From assembly GCA_003499525.1 (NCBI GenBank), contig DNTB01000086.1, positions 39,832 through 103,831 of the forward strand: DNA of 64,000 nucleotides, written 5' to 3'. The position numbers were made by a program, and so were the translations under genes. Numbering within the stretch: the stretch's first letter is position 1; each line of letters begins with the position of its first letter. Positions 34,971-43,182 of this stretch are shown here, piece after piece. The stretch is from Flavobacteriales bacterium. GTDB taxonomy: Bacteria > Bacteroidota > Bacteroidia > Flavobacteriales_G > Salibacteraceae. The notes beneath the pieces were generated by a model, which saw only the letters and a list, made by a program, of their open reading frames with translations, was not told the DNA's origin and made no database searches.

Positions 34971-36431
34971 ATGCTTCAACAGGAACTACAGGAAACCTAC
35001 ACCCGCGACATGGTTCAGTATGTGAATCAGGAAAGAGACGCAGTTAAGCTGCTTAACCTGGTAGGTAAATTGCTATTTGAACAATCTATTGAACTTGTAT
35101 TTTTCAGGGATTATCTTGTCAATATAACGGTTACTGATGTTCTGGAATTGGTGAAATATGGCAAAAAGGTAGTCAAGCGTCCTATCGATCTGAAAGATGT
35201 GGTTGAAATGGCAGAAATCATCGAGAAAATGAAGTTGGCACCGGCCAAACTTGATATTGCTAGGCTTACTGCTGAATGGACAGAAACCCATATTGAAAAT
35301 CTCTCAAAAGAGGAATTCCTTAACGTAAAACTCAAAGGGTTTAATATTGATCACAATGAAGCCATGCGTCCGCGTGACGTAGTATTATTCGGGTTAGGGC
35401 GAATTGGAAGACTGGCAGCTCGTGAACTTATAAAGCAATTTGGCAAGGGGCAGCAGCTCAGATTGCGTGCAATAGTTACAAGAAGTGATGATGAAGCAAC
35501 CATAGTGAAAAGAGCAGCGCTCTTAAGAAATGATTCTGTTCATGGAAAGTTTGCAGGGACGATAGAAGAGGATCTTGAGAACAAACAACTCATTATCAAT
35601 GGACAACGAGTTCATATGATAGGAACCCATGACCCGGGTTCATTGGATTACACAAGATACGGAATAGAAGATGCTCTTCTCATTGATAATACCGGGGCTT
35701 ACAGAGATAGAGATGCTCTTGGAATTCACCTAAAAGCAAAGGGTATTTCAAAAGTTTTACTCACAGCACCCGGTAAAGAGGTACCTAACGTTGTCTATGG
35801 AATAAATCATAAAGACCTGGATATCGACAATGAAACCATTTTTTCAGCAGCAAGCTGCACTACAAATGCTATTTCGCCAGTATTAAAAGTCATCCATGAT
35901 GCATTGGAGGTTGAATGTGGACACATTGAAACTATTCATGCCTATACCAATGACCAAAATTTGCTTGATAATATGCACAAAAAGCCACGTCGAGGAAGAT
36001 CAGCGGCTATAAATATGGTTCTAACCTCAACCGGGGCCGGAAAAGCAGTGTCAAAAGTAATTCCCGACCTTGAAGGAAAACTGACGGCAAACGCTGTTCG
36101 AGTACCAACACCAAACGGCAGTTTAGCTATCATGAAACTTAAAGTGAAAAAACCCACATCGGTTGAGCAGATTAATGAAATTTTAAGGAAGGCTGCACTT
36201 GAAGGCGATTTGGTAAATCAGATAAATTACCAAATCAACCCTGAGTTGGTTTCGAATGATATTATTGGAAACACCTGCGCTTCAGTATTCGACAGCAAGA
36301 ACACTATTGTGCACAGCGATGGGGTTAATATTGTTCTTTATACTTGGTATGACAACGAGTTTGGATATACTAAACAGGTAATCCGAATGGCTAAATATAT
36401 AGCCAAGGTTAGGAGATTACATTATTACTAG
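34971..36431 (+). CDS. gap: Glyceraldehyde-3-phosphate dehydrogenase with N-terminal extension
   Basis: GAPDH oxidises glyceraldehyde-3-phosphate to 1,3-bisphosphoglycerate with NAD(P). The 486-residue product is about 150 residues longer than classical GAPDH; the extra N-terminal helical region precedes the Rossmann start 'VVLFGLGRIGRLAARELIKQ' (key F-G-x-G-R-I-G-R) at about residue 130. Catalytic Cys in 'AASCTTNAISPVLK', partner His in 'ETIHAYTNDQNLLDN', and 'YTWYDNEFGY' near the C terminus. Long GAPDHs of this design occur in Bacteroidota, where they may have a gluconeogenic or NADP-linked role. Start chosen at 34971 from the promoter position. Confidence 0.93.
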   Translation: MLQQELQETYTRDMVQYVNQERDAVKLLNLVGKLLFEQSIELVFFRDYLVNITVTDVLELVKYGKKVVKRPIDLKDVVEMAEIIEKMKLAPAKLDIARLTAEWTETHIENLSKEEFLNVKLKGFNIDHNEAMRPRDVVLFGLGRIGRLAARELIKQFGKGQQLRLRAIVTRSDDEATIVKRAALLRNDSVHGKFAGTIEEDLENKQLIINGQRVHMIGTHDPGSLDYTRYGIEDALLIDNTGAYRDRDALGIHLKAKGISKVLLTAPGKEVPNVVYGINHKDLDIDNETIFSAASCTTNAISPVLKVIHDALEVECGHIETIHAYTNDQNLLDNMHKKPRRGRSAAINMVLTSTGAGKAVSKVIPDLEGKLTANAVRVPTPNGSLAIMKLKVKKPTSVEQINEILRKAALEGDLVNQINYQINPELVSNDIIGNTCASVFDSKNTIVHSDGVNIVLYTWYDNEFGYTKQVIRMAKYIAKVRRLHYY

Positions 36432-36444
36432 AAAAGAAGGCGTC

Positions 36445-36924
36445 ATTATCAAAATTTGTTCTTTTGATGAACTAAGTCTGGCTGAACTATATGATATACT
36501 CCAGCTCAGATCCGAAGTCTTTGTGGTTGAGCAAGACTGCGTTTATCAAGATATAGATGGTCGAGATCAGAATTCGATGCATATAATGATGCATCATCAT
36601 GAAAGCATCGTTGCCTATACCCGGGTTTATGAAGAAAGGCAGGCTGGCACCTGGCACATAGGACGTGTTGTGGTCAGAAAAGACTGGCGCCTTAAAGGTC
36701 TGGGAAAGAAGATAATGAATCAATCAATCAATTTCCTGTTTACCAAACAAGATGTGGAACTCATATTAATTTCAGCTCAGGAGTATCTCCTTAAGTTTTA
36801 TTCTGATTTTGGTTTTGAAGCGTTTGGCGAGGCTTATCTTGAAGATGGTATCCCACATCGAGCGATGAAATTGGACAAAAAAAAACCGCAGCCGGATAAC
36901 AACTGCGGAAACTCTCATTCATGA
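36445..36924 (+). CDS. ElaA-like GNAT acetyltransferase with no standard start codon
   Basis: The frame encodes an ElaA-type GNAT: 'LYDILQLRSEVFVVEQDCVYQDIDGRD' (key L-R-x-x-V-F-V-V-E-Q and Y-x-D-x-D), 'VGRVVVRKDWRLKGLGKKIM' type acetyl-CoA loop (here 'IGRVVVRKDWRLKGLGKKI'), and 'FYSDFGFEAFGEAYLEDGIPHRAMK'. The conserved part begins with 'IIKICSFDELSLAELYD' before any ATG or GTG: the first GTG (36523) is inside the conserved motif and an in-frame TAG lies at 36400. The best start is ATT at 36445, 14 bp after the gap stop, an unusual codon. Loss of the original ATG is the alternative. A terminator for the opposite gene lies inside its last codons. Confidence 0.75.
   Translation: MIKICSFDELSLAELYDILQLRSEVFVVEQDCVYQDIDGRDQNSMHIMMHHHESIVAYTRVYEERQAGTWHIGRVVVRKDWRLKGLGKKIMNQSINFLFTKQDVELILISAQEYLLKFYSDFGFEAFGEAYLEDGIPHRAMKLDKKKPQPDNNCGNSHS
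36877..36908 (-). terminator. Terminator of the convergent gene, inside the ElaA-like CDS
   Basis: On the minus strand, CCGCAG, an 11-nt loop, CTGCGG and nine T residues. It ends transcription of the 36932-37372 gene while encoding the Lys-rich tail of the ElaA-like protein on the other strand. Confidence 0.85.
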
Positions 36925-36931
36925 AATTGTA

Positions 36932-37372
36932 CTAAAAGGATATCGGTTCGTAAAAAGCGATACTCGCTCGTTCAGTTTTATCTTCATTACCGGAATTACG
37001 CATGCGTACCAGCATTTGGTAACGATTTTTGGTGTTATCTACTTCAAAATGTTCCACTTCTATCTCGCAGCTACAATACTTGCTTTTCTCTACCTGAATG
37101 CTCAATTGTTCACCTTTCTCAACCTCAACAGAGTAGCTACCTTTACTATTCGTCAGAATGGTACCAATAAGTTCATCACTCTGGTAGACATAAACTACCG
37201 CATTGGAAATTGCATTGCCCGTTTCATCAATTACCGAGCCTTCAACATGTATGATCTCTTTTTGAGCGTTTTTGTTTTTGGGATTTCCCGCGAGAACAGA
37301 AGATACGGCGAGCATAAGTGCAAGGATCAGTATTAAGTAAGCTTTAATTGTGTCTGTAAGTGTTTTCATCAC
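36932..37372 (-). CDS. Small secreted carboxypeptidase-regulatory-like protein
   Basis: A 146-residue precursor; an N-terminal hydrophobic segment ('YLILILALMLAVSSVLAG') is a signal peptide. The mature part is one CarboxypepD_reg-like Ig-type domain ('VEGSVIDETGNAISNAVVYVY', 'GTILTNSKGSYSVEVEKGEQLSIQVEKSKY'; key residues given), the fold that begins many Bacteroidota TonB-dependent receptors but is also found alone. Two adjacent Cys ('YCSC') occur. Function unknown. Either of the first two Met codons (37372 or 37369) may be used. Confidence 0.75.
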   Translation of the reverse strand: MMKTLTDTIKAYLILILALMLAVSSVLAGNPKNKNAQKEIIHVEGSVIDETGNAISNAVVYVYQSDELIGTILTNSKGSYSVEVEKGEQLSIQVEKSKYCSCEIEVEHFEVDNTKNRYQMLVRMRNSGNEDKTERASIAFYEPISF

Positions 37373-37630
37373 CCCAAATTTGTGTTTAACTATTTGACCA
37401 ATTCCTAAATTGAACGTTCTTTAAATTTTGAATTTCATCATGAATTTATCTCAATTCCAAATGTGAATCAAAGAAATACGTGCAATATGTTGCAATTATT
37501 CTGGAGATATTTAGGAAGAGAGTCAATCCTTTTTAATCTTGATTCATTTCTTATTGGAATCAAGAAAAAATAGAAACTGAGTATGACAGTTTTTACCCTG
37601 ATTTAGTGCACCAATCATATCACTATTTGG

Positions 37631-37885
37631 TCAATGAGGATGTTCAATTTGAACATTGAATGACTCTAACAGTGAATCAAATTCCTGCGCTGTAATCTTG
37701 TCCCAGTGATGATCATAGTCGTACAGAAGATCATTTAACAAATGACGCTCAGGCATCGTGCGAGCTTCAATAGCATAGACAAAATGGCGCTGACCCACAA
37801 CCTGCAACTCAATAAATGAATGGCCTGACGTTATTTTGAAAAAAGAATTTCCGCTTTTACTCTTGCGGTATTGTGGATATTCCAT
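37631..37885 (-). CDS. Small conserved-type hypothetical protein
   Basis: An 84-residue protein, no membrane segment or signal. It has a beta-rich N-terminal part ('SKSGNSFFKITSGHSFIELQVVGQRHFVYAIEAR') and a helical acidic C-terminal part ('DYDHHWDKITAQEFDSLLESFN'; key residues given). Codon use resembles neighbours. No family recognised. Divergent from the TPR gene with ~65 bp between starts; the 258 bp upstream of its stop to the next gene holds nothing obvious. Confidence 0.6.
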   Translation of the reverse strand: MEYPQYRKSKSGNSFFKITSGHSFIELQVVGQRHFVYAIEARTMPERHLLNDLLYDYDHHWDKITAQEFDSLLESFNVQIEHPH

Positions 37886-37950
37886 TTATCCCGGTATTTT
37901 AGCAGTCAATGATACGACGAACTTTATTTCTCTTTATTTGATTGTCAAGT

Positions 37951-38505
37951 ATGAACAACAAACCATTTAATGAGGGAAAAGTTGCATATGAATCCGGAAA
38001 CCTTGAGGAGGCTATTCGGATGTTTACTCTTGCACTGGAAATTGATCCTCATCATCCGGATATTTACCATGATAGGGCCGTTGCTTATCTAAATCTGGGT
38101 AAACCAAATCTAGCTATCATCGATTTAAATCATTCAGTAGAGTATCAACCTAATAATCCTTATCGATATTCGAGTAGAGCTTTTGCCCGGGATGCGGTGG
38201 GAGATATTGCAGGAGCTATTGAAGATTATAAAAAGGCTATTCAACTGGACCCTCACGATGCCATTGCACATAACAACCTTGGTTTACTTGAGGAAAAAAT
38301 GGGAAGAATTGGAAATGCCGAATTGCATTACCGAATGGCAAGTGAGTTCCAAAAAGAGTTGAAAGAGAACCCTCAATTTGTGGGTAGCGAGGACGAATCA
38401 AATAAACCGTCTTTTTCAACATATGCCAGAACTGTTTGGGAGATTTTCATGAATCCGGCAGAATGGAAGGAAGTTTTTCGGTTTATAAAAAACGGTTTTA
38501 AATAG
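37951..38505 (+). CDS. Tetratricopeptide repeat protein
   Basis: A 184-residue soluble protein with three to four consecutive TPR units over residues ~5-135 ('GKVAYESGNLEEAIRMFTLALEIDPHHPD', 'RAVAYLNLGKPNLAIIDLNHSVEYQPNNP', 'AFARDAVGDIAGAIEDYKKAIQLDPHDAI', 'LGLLEEKMGRIGNAELHYRMA'; key small/aromatic TPR positions conserved) and a C-terminal helical tail. TPRs mediate protein contacts; partner unknown. ATG at 37951 is preferred to the upstream TTG. It is 9 bp upstream of the AddB-like gene and likely co-transcribed with it. Confidence 0.88.
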   Translation: MNNKPFNEGKVAYESGNLEEAIRMFTLALEIDPHHPDIYHDRAVAYLNLGKPNLAIIDLNHSVEYQPNNPYRYSSRAFARDAVGDIAGAIEDYKKAIQLDPHDAIAHNNLGLLEEKMGRIGNAELHYRMASEFQKELKENPQFVGSEDESNKPSFSTYARTVWEIFMNPAEWKEVFRFIKNGFK

Positions 38506-38514
38506 GTCCTTGAT

Positions 38515-41076
38515 GTGAGACCGTTTTTAGAGAAGATATCGGAAGAAATTCTTGATCTGGAGGATAAATCTTCATTATTAGTTCTTCTTCCTAATAAAAG
38601 AGCTGCTCAAACAGTTAAAGAACATCTGTCAAAAAAAACGAGGGGTCCTGGCTGGCTTCCTCGGTTTAATACCATTGAAGAATTAGTATCCACATATGGT
38701 GGAATGGAGAGAGCAAGGCCTGTAGAATTGTACATTGAGTTTTACAGAAGTCAACTTCATGAGCTTCAGGATAAGGCTTACGACCTCGCGGCATGCATGG
38801 AGTGGGCACCGATTTTCTTAAAAGACTTTAATGACATTGATCTTGGTTTAACGAATCCGGATGAGATATATCAGCATCTGTATGAGCTAAAACAAGTAGA
38901 CCACTGGAGCCCGGAAAGAATTGAATCCTTCGAGGGGGAGTTTTTAGCACTATGGAAATCAGTACCCGGGATCTACAGGGAGCTCAATACAAGGTTAAAA
39001 AAAAGGAACAGGTACTATCGCGGGCGAATGCTTAGAGACTTTACTGAAAATAACCTGGAAGGGCTGAAAAGGGCTGGCTTTAAAACCATTTTCCTCGGAG
39101 GATTTAACGCTTTAACTCCGGTAGAAGAGTTAATTATAAAGCAACTAGATCAGTATTTTGATCTTCGAAAATACTGGCAGCTGCAGTCCTTCCACCAAAG
39201 TTCAATACAGGAAGCTGGAAATTATCTCACAAAAATCTATAAAGACGACCCAAAAAAGTTCAATTGGATATATGATGACATCTATTCGAAAGAATATTCA
39301 ATAGCCTCTATTGAATCACCGGGTACATCAGAAATGTTGGACGCCTGTGCTTACAATATCGAGATCGGTTTAAACAAAACTGAAAATGAGCAGGTGACTA
39401 TAGTTCTTCCGGATGAAAGCCTGCTTTTACCGCTGATTTCTCGGTTGAAATACCCATTTACGAGTACCGTGGGCATACCGATCTCAGAACTACCGATTGC
39501 TGAATTCACCATGCGAATGATGGAGTTCATTGAGTGTAGAAGCTCGGCAGCAGCAGCTTTAAGCACGGAGTTCGCCAGGAAATATGACAAAGAAGTTTCG
39601 AGCCTTTTTGTAAGTATTGATAAGATTCGTAGTAATTCGATATTGTTAAAAATTGAGGTATTACGCAACTTTTTCTCCAGCCTGAAAGAAGAATCAAAGG
39701 ACTATTTATCCCAATCAGCATTGCTCAAAATGATAGAACTTCTGAATGTGTTGATAGGGATTCTTAAAGAAAGAAATTCGTCTTTCGATGCCATCTCTCC
39801 ATTACTCAATTCACTTTTCATCGGTGCTGAAGTGTTGATTCCGGAACATAAAGATGCACGCGTAAATATCCTTGGGATTTTAGAAACCCGACTTCAGGTG
39901 TATGATAACCTGCATATTCTGGCAGTTGAAGAAGGAGTTTTACCCAATACGGGCACGTCGATGTCTTTTCTACCCCAATTTCTGCGTCGTACATTCGGTC
40001 TTTCATTGGATGCCCATTCGAACTCCGTGCAGTCCTACAATTTCATGAACCTGCTGGCCAATTCTAGTAAAATATTTCTATACCATAGATCTGGTAATGA
40101 TGGTATTGGATTTAAGGAAAGAAGCCGCTATATAGAACAGATATATTCTGAATGGAAGGAGGTTAACCCGAAAATAGATTTCAAGAAATTAGAAACTTTT
40201 TCAAACGCACATTCCTTCGACTCACATCATTACGCCATTGAGAAAACTACAGAAGTTGAGGATAAAATCCTGAACTATTTAAAACACTCTGGGCTATCGG
40301 CTTCTGCGATGAACAATTTTCTCTCTTCCCCCATGCAATTCTACCTGAATAATGTTTTGGGTATAAGAGAGCAGCAGTCTAATGAGCTCCTGACTGACGA
40401 GAGCACTTTCGGAAGTTTGGTGCATTCGATTCTGGAGAAGGAGTACGCTCCTTTGAAAGGTGCAGAACTGAATATTCAAATTCTTGATGAGATTAAAGAG
40501 AGAATTCGATCGATCGAGCCTGCAGACTACCAAGAGCACTTTACAGATGATAAACATCCTCATCTTTCTTTAGCAGCGGCCAAGAAGTATTGTCTTAAAT
40601 GGATTCGTCAAGAGAGAATTGATTTGAAGGAAAATGGAGCGAGAATTGAAATTCTGTCATTGGAGAGTTTCCATTATTCGTCGATCGAGGTTAACGGGAT
40701 TACAATTAAGCTAAAAGGCATTATCGATAGAGTTGACCGAAGAAACGGACAAATCAGATTATTGGATTATAAAACAGGGCATGTCCCGCATAGGTTGATT
40801 AAGAAAGGAGCTACAGGACTTGAGATTTTCGAAGAACCGAAAGTCATCCAGCTCTTTTTCTATGACCTTTTGATCAATAAAGAGGTGTCTAATGCACATC
40901 TCGGACTAGTTCCTTTAAAAAATATTAAACCTGATCCGGTTTTTATAGATTCCGAAGTATTGTTTGAGAATAGAGATTTGTTTAAAGGTTTTCTGGAAAA
41001 ACTACTCGTGGATATCATGGATAAAAACACGACATTGTTTCAACCAGATGACTTCAAATACAAGTTTGTTGAATGA
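38515..41076 (+). CDS. AddB-like PD-(D/E)XK nuclease/helicase-related protein
   Basis: An 853-residue protein starting with GTG. The N-terminal part looks like an inactivated helicase fold as in AddB ('SLLVLLPNKRAAQTVKEHL', where a P-loop is absent; 'LGGFNALTPVEELII'). The C-terminal third is a RecB-type nuclease: 'TFGSLVHSILEKEY' near 631-644, 'GIIDRVDRRNGQIRLLDYKTG' near 735-757 with the D...D-Y-K catalytic set. AddB pairs with the UvrD-like AddA to process double-strand breaks; in this window no addA follows, so the partner is elsewhere. It is 9 bp after the TPR gene. Confidence 0.87.
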   Translation: MRPFLEKISEEILDLEDKSSLLVLLPNKRAAQTVKEHLSKKTRGPGWLPRFNTIEELVSTYGGMERARPVELYIEFYRSQLHELQDKAYDLAACMEWAPIFLKDFNDIDLGLTNPDEIYQHLYELKQVDHWSPERIESFEGEFLALWKSVPGIYRELNTRLKKRNRYYRGRMLRDFTENNLEGLKRAGFKTIFLGGFNALTPVEELIIKQLDQYFDLRKYWQLQSFHQSSIQEAGNYLTKIYKDDPKKFNWIYDDIYSKEYSIASIESPGTSEMLDACAYNIEIGLNKTENEQVTIVLPDESLLLPLISRLKYPFTSTVGIPISELPIAEFTMRMMEFIECRSSAAAALSTEFARKYDKEVSSLFVSIDKIRSNSILLKIEVLRNFFSSLKEESKDYLSQSALLKMIELLNVLIGILKERNSSFDAISPLLNSLFIGAEVLIPEHKDARVNILGILETRLQVYDNLHILAVEEGVLPNTGTSMSFLPQFLRRTFGLSLDAHSNSVQSYNFMNLLANSSKIFLYHRSGNDGIGFKERSRYIEQIYSEWKEVNPKIDFKKLETFSNAHSFDSHHYAIEKTTEVEDKILNYLKHSGLSASAMNNFLSSPMQFYLNNVLGIREQQSNELLTDESTFGSLVHSILEKEYAPLKGAELNIQILDEIKERIRSIEPADYQEHFTDDKHPHLSLAAAKKYCLKWIRQERIDLKENGARIEILSLESFHYSSIEVNGITIKLKGIIDRVDRRNGQIRLLDYKTGHVPHRLIKKGATGLEIFEEPKVIQLFFYDLLINKEVSNAHLGLVPLKNIKPDPVFIDSEVLFENRDLFKGFLEKLLVDIMDKNTTLFQPDDFKYKFVE

Positions 41077-41280
41077 GTTTTTTGATAGGCTTGTTAGGAG
41101 TATAGCGGGCAAAATCACCACGGCAAAAGTCAATTATCGCTTTGATGGCAATCATATTTTCAAGGATTGATTTTGGTTCTATTTGTTGATGGTTCTGTGA
41201 TAATCCATTAACTACTTCGGCAGGTATTGTTGATTTTCGTTACGGCTTGTAAGTTTTTAGTTTATTCACTGCCTGTCATT

Positions 41281-41313
41281 ACGCAGCTTTGTTGGCCCGA
41301 GGCTGCGTTTTTT
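41281..41313 (+). terminator. Intrinsic terminator downstream of the AddB-like gene
   Basis: 7-bp stem ACGCAGC/GCTGCGT, 14-nt loop, then TTTTTT; it lies 205 bp after the stop codon, giving a long 3' UTR, and overlaps the end of the convergent aminotransferase gene. Confidence 0.8.
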
Positions 41314-42502
41314 ATTGGGGGTATTTCTCTAACGCCAGTCTGATTATCTCAATAGCTTCCTTTAATCGATCGACATCCAGAACATAAGCCAACCGAGCCT
41401 GGTTTTTAATGTTGTTTTCAGGAGAGTAAAACCCAGATGCCGGCGCCATCATAACAGTTTTGCCCTCATAGCTGAACTCAGATAGCATCCATTGACAGAA
41501 GTCATCGGTATCCTTTACAGGAAATTCAGCAACTACATAAAATGCCCCCTTAGGTCTGGGGCACATAACCCCAGGAATACTGTTTAAACCATCCACAAGT
41601 GTATCTCTTCTGGATTCATATTCCTTTATCACCTCTGTAAAATAGCTTTCGGGTGTTTCAAGTGCACCCATAGCGGCAATTTGTGCCAATGTAGGAGGGC
41701 TCAATCTGGCCTGAGCGAACTTTAATGCAGTAGCTATGACGTCTTTGTTTCTGGATATGATCGTTCCAATCCGCGCCCCACACATACTATAGCGCTTCGA
41801 GACACTGTCTACAAGGACGGTGTTGTCATCTATGCCTTCCATATTGAGAACGGAAAAATGCTCTTCATCACCATAGATAAACTCTCGGTATACTTCATCA
41901 GCAAATAGATAAAGATCATACTTCAGAACAATGTCCCGAATGGTTTCGAGCTCTGATTTTGAATAAAGATATCCGGTTGGGTTAGCCGGATTGCAAACCA
42001 GAATTGCACGAGTTCTTTCATTAATGAGATTTTCTATTTCCTTCACAGCAGGTAATGCAAAACCGTCATTAATTGAGGTTTTAAGAGGAATAACTTTTAC
42101 ACCTGATGTCACAGCAAAACTGTTATAGTTTGCGTAAAAAGGTTCGGGTAAAATGATTTCATCACCGGGATTGAGACAACTCATAAAAGCAAACATCAAA
42201 GCTTCTGAACCCCCTGTGGTAACGAGCAATTCTTCTGGTTTAACCGAAATGCCCTTGTTTTTGTAGTATCCTGTCAAAGCTTGCCTATACTGTGGAAGTC
42301 CGGCTGAGTGGCTGTATTCAAGGACTTCAAGATCCATTTTTCTCACCGCATCAAGTGCCTGAACTGGGGTTTTAATATCTGGCTGTCCGATGTTTAGATG
42401 AAGGACTTCTATTCCTTTTTTTTGAGCACTTTCTGCAAAAGGAACCAGCTTTCGTATTGGGCTAGCTGGCATTTGAAGGCCTTTTTGGGATATTCCTGGC
42501 AT
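41312..42502 (-). CDS. PLP-dependent class I aminotransferase
   Basis: A 396-residue fold-type I aminotransferase of the AspC/Aat I group. Seen: 'HLNIGQPDIKTP', 'TGGSEALMFAF', 'PEPFYANYNSFA' (Tyr stacking on PLP), 'VCNPANPTGYLYS', 'LFADEVYREF' (Asp to PLP nitrogen), the Schiff-base Lys in 'DSVSKRYSMCGARIG', and a C-terminal 'RLAYVL' Arg for the substrate carboxylate. Specificity (Asp, aromatic or other) cannot be fixed by eye. Own promoter box close to the start; neighbour DUF1573 gene lies upstream in the same direction with a terminator between them. Confidence 0.92.
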   Translation of the reverse strand: MPGISQKGLQMPASPIRKLVPFAESAQKKGIEVLHLNIGQPDIKTPVQALDAVRKMDLEVLEYSHSAGLPQYRQALTGYYKNKGISVKPEELLVTTGGSEALMFAFMSCLNPGDEIILPEPFYANYNSFAVTSGVKVIPLKTSINDGFALPAVKEIENLINERTRAILVCNPANPTGYLYSKSELETIRDIVLKYDLYLFADEVYREFIYGDEEHFSVLNMEGIDDNTVLVDSVSKRYSMCGARIGTIISRNKDVIATALKFAQARLSPPTLAQIAAMGALETPESYFTEVIKEYESRRDTLVDGLNSIPGVMCPRPKGAFYVVAEFPVKDTDDFCQWMLSEFSYEGKTVMMAPASGFYSPENNIKNQARLAYVLDVDRLKEAIEIIRLALEKYPQ

Positions 42503-42519
42503 AGCAATGAGTTAGTCGG

Positions 42520-42527
42520 CAAAAATA
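42520..42527 (-). promoter_or_regulatory. -7 promoter box of the aminotransferase gene
   Basis: TATTTTTG on the minus strand, exact TAnnTTTG match; predicted leader of about 11 nt. Confidence 0.6.
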
Positions 42528-42540
42528 GAATCTACAGCAC

Positions 42541-42571
42541 AAAAAAACCGACACTTTCGAGAAAGTGCCGG
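42541..42571 (-). terminator. Terminator after the DUF1573 gene
   Basis: On the minus strand an 11-bp stem CCGGCACTTTC/GAAAGTGTCGG (one G-T pair) followed by TTTTTTT, 26 bp after the DUF1573 stop. Confidence 0.88.
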
Positions 42572-42596
42572 TTTTAAATTTTAATAAAACCTGAAT

Positions 42597-43046
42597 TTAG
42601 TTCACTACTGGAGAAGATTCTTTCTTCTCAGGAGAAGTAGTTGCTTTTGGAGCAGGATCAATATGACCTTTAATACGTATGACCTTGTTAGGAGTATTAA
42701 CCGCATTTGAAGTGATAGTAACTGATTTGTTAATGGGGCCAATACGTTTTGAATCATACTTGACCTTTATCGAGGCACTTTCACCGGGTTGAATGGGTTG
42801 CCTTGGCCATGTGGGCACCGTACATCCACAAGAACCTCTTGCATTTGAAATGATTAAAGGTTCATTTCCAGTATTGGTAAAGACAAAATTAGTTGTGGCA
42901 TCGCCATATTGTTTCATCTTTCCAAAATCATGAACTTCTTCCTCAAAAGAAATTTCCGGCCCTCCCGCTGAAGCCTGAGCGAAGGAAACACCCGAAACAA
43001 AAACTGCTACAAGAGCTGCTAGAATAAATTGTGTTGTTTTTTTCAT
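42597..43046 (-). CDS. Secreted DUF1573 protein
   Basis: A 149-residue precursor starting at the ATG at 43046, which gives a signal peptide ('FILAALVAVFVSGVSFAQ'). The mature protein is one DUF1573 Ig-like/ASH-type domain: 'VHDFGKMKQYGDATTNFVFTNTGNEPLII', 'SCGCTVPTWPRQPIQPGESASIKVKYDS' (key D-F-G, F-x-x-x-N-x-G, C-G-C-T, P-G and K-V-x-Y/F) and 'TSNAVNTPNKVIRIKGHI'. Common in Bacteroidota envelopes; function not established. A promoter box (43084-43077) with TTG 18 bp upstream excludes the ATG at 43118. Confidence 0.92.
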   Translation of the reverse strand: MKKTTQFILAALVAVFVSGVSFAQASAGGPEISFEEEVHDFGKMKQYGDATTNFVFTNTGNEPLIISNARGSCGCTVPTWPRQPIQPGESASIKVKYDSKRIGPINKSVTITSNAVNTPNKVIRIKGHIDPAPKATTSPEKKESSPVVN

Positions 43047-43076
43047 TTTTAATATTGGTTTGCGTTTATGGTTTGA

Positions 43077-43084
43077 CAAATGTA
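43077..43084 (-). promoter_or_regulatory. -7 promoter box of the DUF1573 gene, with -33 TTG
   Basis: TACATTTG on the minus strand matches TAnnTTTG; a TTG lies 18 bp further upstream, the same spacing as at gap. Confidence 0.65.
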
Positions 43085-43152
43085 TTCTGTTTCTCAGGGG
43101 TTCAATAACGATTAACACAACATTAACAGGTCTGCTGACCTTCTAATTTCGA

Positions 43153-43160
43153 TAAATTTG
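43153..43160 (+). promoter_or_regulatory. -7 promoter box of valS
   Basis: TAAATTTG, exact TAnnTTTG match, 23 bp above the valS ATG. Confidence 0.6.
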
Positions 43161-43182
43161 CGCTCTTTTTAAAACGGAAAAT

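Noticed and set aside
41068..41170. Open frame after the AddB-like gene with TTG start ('LNEFFDRLVRSIAGK...')
   Set aside because: Only 33 residues and continuous with a shadow frame of the AddB-like gene; no family recognised.
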